This document shows, piece after piece, positions 1-6,286 of a stretch of DNA of 64,000 nucleotides. Origin of the DNA: Hominimerdicola alba 8 (lineage in GTDB: Bacteria; Bacillota; Clostridia; Oscillospirales; Ruminococcaceae); the NCBI RefSeq assembly GCF_000178155.2, contig NZ_ADKM02000080.1, positions 1 through 64,000 on the forward strand. Direction: 5' to 3'. Position numbers and translations under genes: made by a program. Positions within the stretch are counted from its first letter, which is position 1, and each line of letters opens with the position of its first letter. The notes beneath the pieces are model-generated. The model worked only from the letters and a program-made list of their open reading frames with translations, was not told the origin of the DNA and ran no database searches.

Positions 1-56
1 AAGTATGAAACTTTTGGACTTTTTTTATTATACAACCGTTGTTTTACCGAGCATAA

Positions 57-85
57 ACGGCAGACCTCTTGTCGAAATCTGCCGT
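57..85 (-). terminator. Hairpin after the helicase remnant
   Basis: An 8-bp perfect stem (ACGGCAGA at 57-64 with TCTGCCGT at 78-85) lies just past the stop of the leftward gene remnant. The U-run on the minus strand is short, so termination is only likely. Confidence 0.4.
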
Positions 86-119
86 ATGCGGACTTTGATT
101 CCGGTGGAGTCAAAGTTGT

Positions 120-700
120 TTATTCGATTCCTTGCTTTTTGCTCCTACCCTTTGTCTGGTTCTTTGGCGTTCTCGGCTTCTTGGCGAGCCTTGCGGCATC
201 TCGCTTCATCTTCGCCCTCTCAAAGTAGCAAGTTTTTTCACGCTTCGGAGCATTCTTCTTAGCTTCGATAGCCGCCTGATTCAGCTCATCAGTTACGACT
301 TTTAGCCTTTGCTCCTTAGTATCAAGCTCATCCTGCTGGGGGAACGGCTCTGCAACGATCTTCTGTGCTTCTGCGTGATCAAGCCTGAGCTTTGCAAGGT
401 TGTCCTGCGTTCTCTCAATTCTGCCGTCAATGTTGTAGAGGGCAGCTTCAAGACGGTTCAGGTTATGTGCAAAACTCTCGATCAGCTTGGTTGTATGCGA
501 AGCGGCACCTTGCAGACAAGCCGACATACCGCCGCCCATCATGTTGCTGTTTACCGTCACACTCAGCTCAAAGCCCTGGAACGAGCCGATTTTAATGGGA
601 GTATGATAGCCAGTACCGCTTCTTCAAAAGCCTTAGCCGCTTCTTTCTTGTCCGTGTACTCCACATCACCGACCTTCATTTTGAATACCATGTCATTGTA
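120..700 (-). pseudogene. C-terminal remnant of an ICE methylase/helicase protein
   Basis: The readable 146 codons (120-560) are a charged helical tail with FPQQDELDTKEQRL, a signature I associate with the C-terminus of the very large SNF2-type DNA methylase/helicase proteins of Firmicutes conjugative elements. Just upstream the reading continues in another frame as MKVGDVEYTDKKEAAKAFEE, the sequence expected ahead of it, so at least one frameshift near 600 breaks the gene. The family is usually near 2000 residues and everything N-terminal is missing. It abuts a topB remnant, which normally lies close by in such elements, so a deletion probably fused the two. Not expected to work. Confidence 0.6.
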
Positions 701-715
701 GTCTGTATCCACATT

Positions 716-1057
716 TTATTGTCTTTGAAAGTGTCTGATAGCCGATTCTTCCAGAGAAGAAACCCACAAACGCTTGACGGGCTTTCTGTACCGAGCCATT
801 TGATAGACATAGCGGAAAATACATTCTCCCTCACGGTCAGCGTCCGTGGCACAGATGATCTCGGTCACGTCATCACGCCCCATAAGCTCCTTGACAATGC
901 CGAACTGTTCCTTTGTGCTTTCCGTGACCTTGAACTGCCATGCTTCGGGTATCATGGGAAGCTGAGAAAAGCTCCATTTCTGTTCCCAGCCACAGCTGTA
1001 TTCGTTGGGATTTTTAAGTTCGACCGAGGGTTTCTCGGCAAGAATAAGGATCTTTAT
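716..1057 (-). pseudogene. topB: DNA topoisomerase III (TopB) remnant, internally deleted
   Basis: About 80 codons match the Toprim part of TopB: an IPEAWQFKVTEST stretch, then CATDADREGECIFRYVY (the DxDxE metal-binding motif) and KRLWVSSLEESAI. In the same frame, further upstream, the conserved N-terminus KILILAEKPSV is still readable but joins directly to sequence that normally lies some 60 residues later. The expected start codon reads ATA and is preceded by TGA and TAA, so initiation is lost too. The C-terminal three quarters of the enzyme (active-site tyrosine and DNA gate) are absent. TopB is a usual passenger of conjugative elements and the flanking helicase remnant agrees with that. 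Confidence 0.72.
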
Positions 1058-1123
1058 TTATCACGACCTTTCTGCAAGATGTTCAAATATGCCGTAAATA
1101 ACCGAATTTACCGCATTTGGCTA

Positions 1124-1152
1124 TTGATTTTTTGGTTTTGATGTGGTATAAT
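1124..1152 (+). promoter_or_regulatory. Sigma-A type promoter of the Rpn gene
   Basis: TTGATT at 1124-1129 and TATAAT at 1147-1152 are separated by 17 bp, about 40 bp ahead of the start of the nuclease gene. Confidence 0.65.
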
Positions 1153-1192
1153 ATAAGTGAAAAGAAACATAGTATATAAGAGGTGCATACCA

Positions 1193-2014
1193 TTGGCTAA
1201 ACTGAAACCGGATATTACACCCGAAGAAGAACGTAAACAAAACCTTGAACAGCTTGCAAATTACCGTCCTCTCGATGATGATTTCATGCGTGAGCTTTTC
1301 AGGAATGATCTGGAACTTGCTCAGTTCGTACTTCGTATCATAATTGACAAGCCAGATCTCACACTGATAAAAGAAGAATCACAGTATGATTTACAGCACC
1401 TTTTCGGTGAGCGCTCTATCTGTCTTGATGTGTTCGGTGTTGACAGCGAGGGTCAGCAGTATGACTTCGAGGTACAGCGACAGGATAAGGGTGCTACTCC
1501 TAAAAGGGCGAGATACCATTCAAGTGCTATGGACGTTGACAATCTCAAAGAGAAGCAGAAATTTGACGCTCTGCCCAACACTTATGTTATCTTCATTACT
1601 GAAAATGATTTCTTCGGAAAAGGAAAAGCAGTTTATCCGATAGAACGTATGAATCTTGCAACAGGTGAGCCGTTTGGTGACGGAGAGCATATTCTCTACA
1701 TAAACGGCGCATACGAAAACAAGGACGATAACTCCGATCTCGCCAAGCTGATACACGATTTCAGATGCAGCAAGGCAGACGAAATGTTATTGCAGCCGTT
1801 AGCAGACCGTACCAGATATTTTAAGGAAACACCGGAAGGAGTGGAGTATATGTGCAAAGCTATGGAAGATAGGATAACTGATGAGAAAATCAGGATTGCT
1901 TATAATTTATTGCTTTTAGGTACTATTTCAAAGGAAGACATTGCTAAAGCCACTAAACTTCCTCTTGAAACTATAATTGAACTTGAAGCAGAGATTAAAT
2001 CCGTATCAGTTTAA
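1193..2014 (+). CDS. Rpn/PDDEXK_2 family nuclease (putative transposase)
   Basis: A 273-residue protein of the recombination-promoting-nuclease family (PD-(D/E)XK superfamily, often annotated as putative transposase or invertase). Visible features are LDDDFMRELFRND near the N-terminus, the core ICLDVFGVD...YDFEVQRQDKGATPKRARYHSSAMD with the catalytic D, E and Q residues, and the family's YVIFITENDFFGKGKAVYPIER stretch. The TTG at 1193 is chosen because AGAGGTG lies 8 bases upstream; an ATG at 1157 has no ribosome site. A promoter precedes it. The C-terminal 50 residues (CKAMEDRITDEKIRIA to the end) recur in the next two small genes. Rpn proteins cut DNA and are thought to promote RecA-independent recombination; the role here is unknown. 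Confidence 0.8.
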   Translation: MAKLKPDITPEEERKQNLEQLANYRPLDDDFMRELFRNDLELAQFVLRIIIDKPDLTLIKEESQYDLQHLFGERSICLDVFGVDSEGQQYDFEVQRQDKGATPKRARYHSSAMDVDNLKEKQKFDALPNTYVIFITENDFFGKGKAVYPIERMNLATGEPFGDGEHILYINGAYENKDDNSDLAKLIHDFRCSKADEMLLQPLADRTRYFKETPEGVEYMCKAMEDRITDEKIRIAYNLLLLGTISKEDIAKATKLPLETIIELEAEIKSVSV

Positions 2015-2026
2015 GTGGTGTAGCTT

Positions 2027-2191
2027 ATGAGTAAAGCTATGGAAGATAGGATCAACGAAAGAGTTAAGATCATCGTGCTGAAAATGCTCGCAGACGGAAA
2101 TCTTTCCAAAGAGCAGATCGCAGCATTTACTGATCTTACCGCCCAACAGGTTGAAAGCATTGAAACAGAATTCAAGTCTGTTTCTGCATAA
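2027..2191 (+). CDS. Small protein duplicating the Rpn C-terminal tail
   Basis: A 54-residue ORF starting MSKAMEDRINERVKIIVLKM and ending EFKSVSA. It repeats the layout of the last 50 residues of the preceding nuclease (KAMEDRI, then LSKEQIAAFTDLT as helix-turn-helix-like segment, then IETEFKSVS). It begins 12 bases after the nuclease stop, with GTGGTG upstream as a possible ribosome site. Similar trailing helices occur in many Rpn proteins. It may be a stand-alone partner or a product of local duplication; no function is known. Confidence 0.6.
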   Translation: MSKAMEDRINERVKIIVLKMLADGNLSKEQIAAFTDLTAQQVESIETEFKSVSA

Positions 2192-2206
2192 GTCGAAGAA
2201 TAAAAT

Positions 2207-2404
2207 ATGATGAATGATAATGTTCCACATTGTAAAATGATCGATGATATGCTTGAAGAAGTAAGGCAAGAGGTAAAGATACGATGTGCCTTACGAATGA
2301 TCCGCAACAGCAAGCTGTCTGATGAAGAAATATCTAAAGTAACGGAACTGACACTTGAAGAAGTCAAGGAACTTAAAGCTCAGGCATCAGCCGTTACCGC
2401 ATAA
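2207..2404 (+). CDS. Second small Rpn-tail-like protein
   Basis: A 65-residue ORF with the same plan as the two preceding C-terminal segments: a helical stretch VRQEVKIRCALRMIRNSK, then LSDEEISKVTELTLEEVKELKAQAS. The Leu-Ser-(D/K)-E-(E/Q)-I motif of the putative helix-turn-helix is kept. It lies 15 bases after the previous stop and just before a terminator, so the three ORFs form one transcription unit. The ribosome site is weak (AAGAA). Divergence from the other two copies shows the duplication is not recent. Confidence 0.55.
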   Translation: MMNDNVPHCKMIDDMLEEVRQEVKIRCALRMIRNSKLSDEEISKVTELTLEEVKELKAQASAVTA

Positions 2405-2419
2405 ACCACATCAACCTAA

Positions 2420-2456
2420 GCACATTCCCCACATCGGGGAGTGTGCTTTTCTTTTT
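2420..2456 (+). terminator. Rho-independent terminator of the Rpn operon
   Basis: An 11-bp perfect stem, GCACATTCCCC (2420-2430) with GGGGAGTGTGC (2436-2446), is followed by a U-rich run. It directly follows the third ORF. Confidence 0.85.
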
Positions 2457-2649
2457 AGAACAGGTCTACAAGTGTCATATTCTTGATATAGACCTTTCTG
2501 CTGTATCTGTCACCTCTTGCAGAAACATAGCCTACTCCTTCAAAGATATTCAGCAGATTTTCTGCTTCTGAAAAAGAAATGCCAAGCTCCTCTCTCAGCT
2601 TCTTATTGGAAACAAGGTCATTCCCGATAATAGCAAAAACAGCCTTCAT
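2455..2649 (-). pseudogene. FtsK-gamma-like winged-helix fragment
   Basis: A 64-residue reading frame (extendable upstream without a start to about 2688) that resembles the C-terminal gamma domain of FtsK/SpoIIIE translocases: VMKAVFAIIGNDLVSNKKL, then an SEAENLLNIFEGVGYVSA recognition-helix stretch. No motor domain is present and the frame runs into a stop just upstream, so this reads as a stranded 3' fragment of a larger translocase or regulator gene. A small free-standing winged-helix protein remains possible. Confidence 0.4.
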
Positions 2650-2689
2650 TACATCTTTAGTCGAGAAACTGCATGAGTCGATATTGCGA

Positions 2690-2978
2690 AGTCAGGTGAA
2701 AAAGTGATCACTGTTGTCACGGTTTTAATCATCTTCCTCAGTATCGAACTTATCAGCTTACCACAACATATAATCTTCATGAGGCGCAAGTAACAGCCAT
2801 GTCCGAGGAATTATCGCCGCTGTTCACTCTGCCGTTGACTTTCTCAGCTGCCTGAGCCGCTTCTTCGAGAGTGTACTTCGGATTTCCGTCCTTATCCTCT
2901 TCGCCAGCATAGAGAAGTGAATAGAGATCATAATCGTCAACTTTTGCAAGCGGTCAAAGTCCGGCATATAGCGTAGTC
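2690..2978 (-). pseudogene. Degraded coding sequence, product unknown
   Basis: On the minus strand coding-like peptides such as DYDLYSLLYAGEEDKDG and YTLEEAAQAAEKVNG can be read, but only with frame changes and stops. It looks like a decayed gene of the integrative element. I do not recognise the family. Confidence 0.35.
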
Positions 2979-3101
2979 TTATGCCAACATAGTGTCTATG
3001 ATACGCTTATCCGTCTTTTCTGCGATCATATCCATGACAATAGCTTCAAACTCGCTGTGGAAAGAATAAAACAGCTCGTCTACTGCCTTGTATTCGGGCA
3101 T
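2979..3101 (-). CDS. Small hypothetical protein, possibly truncated
   Basis: A 40-residue ORF (MPEYKAVDELFYSFHSEFEA to DTMLA) with a good GAGGTG ribosome site 6 bases upstream. It is 39 bases downstream of the replication-type gene on the same strand. The stop falls where the following sequence becomes degraded, so it may be the intact N-terminus of a broken longer gene. Function unknown. Confidence 0.4.
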   Translation of the reverse strand: MPEYKAVDELFYSFHSEFEAIVMDMIAEKTDKRIIDTMLA

Positions 3102-3140
3102 AGTGTCACCTCACAATCATACGCACCACCTCCTTTGCGG

Positions 3141-4571
3141 TCAGTCATCGAAGTCTTCATGGAGAACATTCTTCCGAACATCGTAGTCAATGCTCATATC
3201 CTCATAGCTCTGAGTGAAGTCAATATTGTTCGCCAGATTGATAAGACAGCTCATCAAATAACTCATAGGGTTATGGATACCCATAGTTTTCTTCATCACG
3301 TCATAGCCCCTGTCCAGGCAAGCCCTGTTCACTCTCAGCAGAGAGTCCTGAACTTCCTGAGCAGAATAAACTATGTCATCAATGACTCGCCCTCGCCGTG
3401 ATACAGCCGTCCTCACCATATTGCTGACGATCTGATCCAGCCCACTGACGGTCATAGTGTCACTTCCGAAAAGCTCTATCCACTCGACATACTCGTCGTA
3501 TTCGATATTCTCCTTGATGATATTTTTTATCTTTTCTTTGTCTGTGATATATCCATCCATCAATCTTGGGGCAGAGTTTTCAACAAAACGCTCTGCTTTT
3601 GTGCCTGAAACAGCCGATTGATTGATAGATCCTTCATCACACAGTATTTTATTTTCTTTATTTTGTTCTTTAGTATTATATTGGGGGCGATTTTCTGTCG
3701 GTAGAACTTCAAGCGGTAGATCATCAAGATATAGGTTTTCTACCCCTTGTTTTTCACCCTCTTGCGGAGCTGAAAAATCAGCGGTTTTCAACATCTCTGT
3801 TGAAAGTTCCGCACCCGATACCTTTGCTTTTGCTTCTGCCTTGACCTTTTCTCTGTGCTTGTCTGCTTCGTCCTCGCTTATGGGGTTTTCAAAGAAGTCA
3901 TAGACATACTCAATGCCCTTGCTTGCCGTCAAATTGGCATACAGCTTGGTGACTACCAGATAGCCTATGTTTTTCAGTTCTTTCAGTGCTGAGTCGATAG
4001 CTGTCTTGCCCTCTTTGCAGATGAACACAAGCCCTGCAACGGAGTAATCCCAATCATCGGGAAAGGAAAGAACTCTCAGGAGCAGACCGAGGGATTTTAG
4101 GCTGATCTCCTTAGAACGGAGAAGCAGACTGCTTACTATGGTAAAGTTGTCGGTCTTATTGACACGGCAGCGCTTGGACTTGTTGGAAGGCATATTGCCC
4201 TCAGCCATAACAGTGCAGGAAAGAGTCTTGTCCTTCTCCGAACTTTCATAGAAGTCATAGACATAATGTATCCTGCCGTCCTCAGTTTCGTTCGGGTAGA
4301 GCTTTGATATTTTAAGATAGCCCCACTCCTGCAAGTCTTTCAGGACGGTCTCAATAGCCGTTTCTCCTTCTTTGCAGATAGAAGAAAGACCCTTGATCGA
4401 GTAGTCCCATTCTTCGGGAAGTCCCATAACACGGCCCAGCAGACCGACAGAAGCCAGACTGAGGTTTGATGACCGCAGGAAGGAATTACTCAGCAGAGTA
4501 AAGTTTTTCGATTTATGTACACGGCAGACTGATGATGAAACGGTCTTGCTCTTTTTTATTTTCTTGCCCAT
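3141..4571 (-). CDS. Replication-initiator-like winged-helix protein, DUF6017-type C-terminus
   Basis: A 476-residue protein. Residues about 20-105 and 140-225 are two copies of one winged-helix-like unit: each has NFT(L/I)(L/V)S, SLLLRS or SFLRSS, a LGLL.RV segment, (E/D)(E/D)WDYS and a CKEG(E/K)TAI recognition helix followed by YVYDF(Y/F)E. A low-complexity linker leads to a C-terminal domain with IIKENIEYDEYVEWIELFG and QIVSNMVRTAVSRRG, typical of the DUF6017 proteins that accompany replication or transfer genes of Firmicutes ICEs. ATG 4571 is chosen because AGGGTG lies 6 bases upstream. It follows the small gene at 4849 with a 17-base gap, probably as one operon. DNA binding is inferred; replication initiation by the element is the usual proposal. 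Confidence 0.65.
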   Translation of the reverse strand: MGKKIKKSKTVSSSVCRVHKSKNFTLLSNSFLRSSNLSLASVGLLGRVMGLPEEWDYSIKGLSSICKEGETAIETVLKDLQEWGYLKISKLYPNETEDGRIHYVYDFYESSEKDKTLSCTVMAEGNMPSNKSKRCRVNKTDNFTIVSSLLLRSKEISLKSLGLLLRVLSFPDDWDYSVAGLVFICKEGKTAIDSALKELKNIGYLVVTKLYANLTASKGIEYVYDFFENPISEDEADKHREKVKAEAKAKVSGAELSTEMLKTADFSAPQEGEKQGVENLYLDDLPLEVLPTENRPQYNTKEQNKENKILCDEGSINQSAVSGTKAERFVENSAPRLMDGYITDKEKIKNIIKENIEYDEYVEWIELFGSDTMTVSGLDQIVSNMVRTAVSRRGRVIDDIVYSAQEVQDSLLRVNRACLDRGYDVMKKTMGIHNPMSYLMSCLINLANNIDFTQSYEDMSIDYDVRKNVLHEDFDD

Positions 4572-4588
4572 TTGTATCACCCTGTCAG

Positions 4589-4849
4589 TTATCTCAGCTT
4601 CATATTCGGTATACGCAGCTTATTCACTGCATAGGTGTTGCCGTGAATGATGATAACGTACTTTTCGTCTTTAAGCTCTGTCAGAGCATTTCTGACCGTT
4701 GAAGGCTCGTCTTTCGGAAAGAAAGAACACAACTCCTCAAACGTGCGGTAGTCCCTCTCGGGAACATTGAGCATATTGTCGAGGATCGCATAAGCCGGCA
4801 GGGTGAGTACACCGTGGTCGTTCGGAACAATTCGCATAGGAATTGGCAT
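4589..4849 (-). CDS. Small winged-helix protein of the integrative element
   Basis: An 86-residue protein starting MPIPMRIVPNDHGVLTLPAY. FEELCSFFPKDEPSTVRNAL reads as helix-turn-helix and LKDEKYVIIIHGNTYAVNKL as the wing. The ATG at 4849 has GAGGGGG upstream; an upstream GTG lacks a site. It leads the operon containing the replication-type protein and may regulate it. No family name recognised. Confidence 0.5.
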   Translation of the reverse strand: MPIPMRIVPNDHGVLTLPAYAILDNMLNVPERDYRTFEELCSFFPKDEPSTVRNALTELKDEKYVIIIHGNTYAVNKLRIPNMKLR

Positions 4850-4902
4850 GGATAGTTTCCCCCTCACAAGATAAAAAGTTTACAAAAAGTTCAAAATTCA
4901 TC

Positions 4903-4931
4903 TTGACGAATCTGATATACTGTGATATAAT
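4903..4931 (+). promoter_or_regulatory. Strong promoter with no gene downstream
   Basis: TTGACG at 4903-4908 and TATAAT at 4926-4931, 17 bp apart, point rightward into 4938-5380 where no convincing ORF exists. It diverges from the leftward replication operon. It may make a small RNA. Confidence 0.6.
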
Positions 4932-5080
4932 AACTGAGTCAAGATATTTGACAAATAATTAAATATATTAAGGGCGAAGAATGTGCTGTTGGCAGGCCCT
5001 TTGAACATATTTTGAGTATGAAACAAAAAAGCTCCCCATTTCTGAGGAGCGATACAGTATTCGGTTTTTAGGCATAAAAA

Positions 5081-5126
5081 TAGCGTATAGCGCTCCAGAT
5101 TATTCATCATAGAGCGATATACGCTA
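5081..5126 (-). terminator. Long hairpin near the element end
   Basis: TAGCGTATAGCGCTC (5081-5095) pairs with GAGCGATATACGCTA (5112-5126) with one bulge. On the minus strand it is followed by a run of five U, so it could stop leftward transcripts entering the element. The rest of 4932-5170 shows no gene; a smaller GCTCC/GGAGC hairpin lies at about 5030-5050. Confidence 0.5.
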
Positions 5127-5170
5127 ATCCAATGTTTCCCATTTTTCAACCGTGGTAAACCTCTTTTGGC

Positions 5171-5242
5171 TTCTACCACGTTTCTACCAACTTTTTCTTT
5201 CTACCAGCCTTATTCTCATTACTTTCTACCACACGTCTACCA
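5171..5242. repeat. Five TTCTACCA-type direct repeats (probable recombinase arm sites)
   Basis: TTCTACCA begins at 5171, 5182, 5199 and 5224, and GTCTACCA at 5235; start-to-start spacings are 11, 17, 25 and 11 bp. The cluster is 140 bp inside the tRNA junction. Tyrosine-recombinase elements carry short arm-type binding repeats at this place, so that role is inferred. Iterons of a replication origin are the alternative. Confidence 0.6.
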
Positions 5243-5382
5243 AATCACCTAATTTTTCGTTTTTTCGGTTTTCCCGATTTTCCGTATGTTTGCATTCTTG
5301 AGGCTTGAAAAGCCCTGAAAATAGGGGATAATCTGCCGTATACTGCTACGCTTTGCAACGATTTGCAAAGTTGCCTACAATT

Positions 5383-5434
5383 CTCAAAATCTGCCGGTAG
5401 CAATACCGTACCGGTTCAAGTCCGGTCAGCGGCA
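5383..5434 (+). tRNA. Displaced 3' half of tRNA-Leu(CAA): attachment site
   Basis: From the anticodon loop CTCAAAA (anticodon CAA) the sequence continues with the 3' anticodon strand TCTGC, a long variable arm GGTA-GCAA-TACC, the T arm ACCGG-TTCAAGT-CCGGT, the 3' acceptor strand CAGCGGC and discriminator A. The bases before 5383 cannot pair to form the 5' half, and no CCA is encoded. This is what remains on one side when an element integrates into a tRNA gene at the anticodon loop. A complete tRNA-Leu is expected at the other end of the element, outside the window. The chromosome resumes to the right. Confidence 0.82.
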
Positions 5435-5439
5435 TAAGG

Positions 5440-5470
5440 CGCAGTTTCTTTTAAAGAAGCTGCGTTTTTT
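5440..5470 (+). terminator. Original tRNA-Leu terminator
   Basis: CGCAGTTTCTT (5440-5450) pairs with AAGAAGCTGCG (5454-5464) with one G-U pair and is followed by six U. It lies 5 bases after the tRNA fragment, as expected for the native terminator. Confidence 0.85.
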
Positions 5471-5486
5471 CTTTTGCCGTATTTTC

Positions 5487-5511
5487 TGACACAAATATGA
5501 CAGAATTGTCA
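5487..5511. promoter_or_regulatory. TGACA repeats ahead of the ABC operon (possible response-regulator site)
   Basis: TGACA occurs at 5487 and 5498, an 11-bp direct repeat, and TGTCA at 5507 makes the inverted repeat TGACAGAATTGTCA. OmpR-type regulators bind repeats of this spacing, and such a regulator is encoded at 9467. A TATAAT-like box follows at about 5546. The assignment is an inference. Confidence 0.5.
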
Positions 5512-5582
5512 CTTTCAAATTCACTGTAAAGTCATTCTGGGAGTATATAATAAACTAAACAAAAGAAACGGAGGACAACAAA

Positions 5583-6272
5583 ATGGAAATACTCAGAGTT
5601 GAAAATTTAGTCAAGGAATATGGTGACGGCGACACAAAGATAATGGCGCTGGACGGTGTTTCCTTTTCGGTGGAGAAAGGCGAGTTCGTATCGGTAATAG
5701 GACCTTCCGGCAGCGGCAAGTCAACACTGCTTCACATACTGGGAGGTGTTGACAAGCCAACTTCGGGCAAAGTCATCATTGACGGCACAGATATCTGTGA
5801 GTTGGGCGAAGACAAGCTGGCAGTGTTCAGAAGGCGTCAGATAGGGCTTGTTTACCAGTTTTACAACCTTATGCCTGTGTTGAATGTCGATGAGAACATA
5901 GCGCTTCCACACCTGCTTGACGGCAGGAAGCTGGACAAGGAGAGGCTTGACAACATAGTAAGTCATCTGGGACTTGAGGACAGGCGAGAAAATCTTCCCA
6001 GTCAGCTTTCGGGCGGACAGCAGCAGCGAGTTTCGATAGGGCGTGCGCTGTACAGCAGACCTGCTATACTGCTGGCAGACGAACCCACAGGCAACCTTGA
6101 CAGAAAAACAGGCGAAGAGATAACAGCTTTGCTGAAAGAGTCTAACAGAATGCAGAAACAGACTCTTATACTCATAACCCACGATGAACGTCTTGCAATG
6201 CAGGCAGACAGGGTCTTCTACCTTGAAGACGGCAAACTGATAAAGAACGAAACAGTGAGAACAAGAAGATAA
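5583..6272 (+). CDS. ABC transporter ATP-binding protein (MacB/LolD type)
   Basis: A 229-residue ATPase with Walker A GPSGSGKST (residues 39-47), Q-loop YQFYN, signature LSGGQQQRVSIGRAL, Walker B ILLADEPTGNLD and the H-loop ITHDE. It belongs to the family that powers FtsX-like permeases which move lipoproteins, antimicrobial peptides or sense them. GGAGGA precedes the ATG. The 925-residue permease starts 14 bases later, and a response regulator and sensor kinase follow at 9467-11121, an arrangement like the BceAB-RS peptide-resistance modules. Substrate not predictable from sequence. Confidence 0.93.
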   Translation: MEILRVENLVKEYGDGDTKIMALDGVSFSVEKGEFVSVIGPSGSGKSTLLHILGGVDKPTSGKVIIDGTDICELGEDKLAVFRRRQIGLVYQFYNLMPVLNVDENIALPHLLDGRKLDKERLDNIVSHLGLEDRRENLPSQLSGGQQQRVSIGRALYSRPAILLADEPTGNLDRKTGEEITALLKESNRMQKQTLILITHDERLAMQADRVFYLEDGKLIKNETVRTRR

Positions 6273-6286
6273 TACATGGAGAAAAA

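Noticed and set aside
4898-5179. Leftward ORF of 93 codons at the element end
   Set aside because: It spans the hairpin and part of the repeat array, has no ribosome site and no coding-like composition.
5383-5434. Functional tRNA-Leu gene
   Set aside because: The 5' acceptor, D arm and 5' anticodon strand are missing; bases upstream do not pair.
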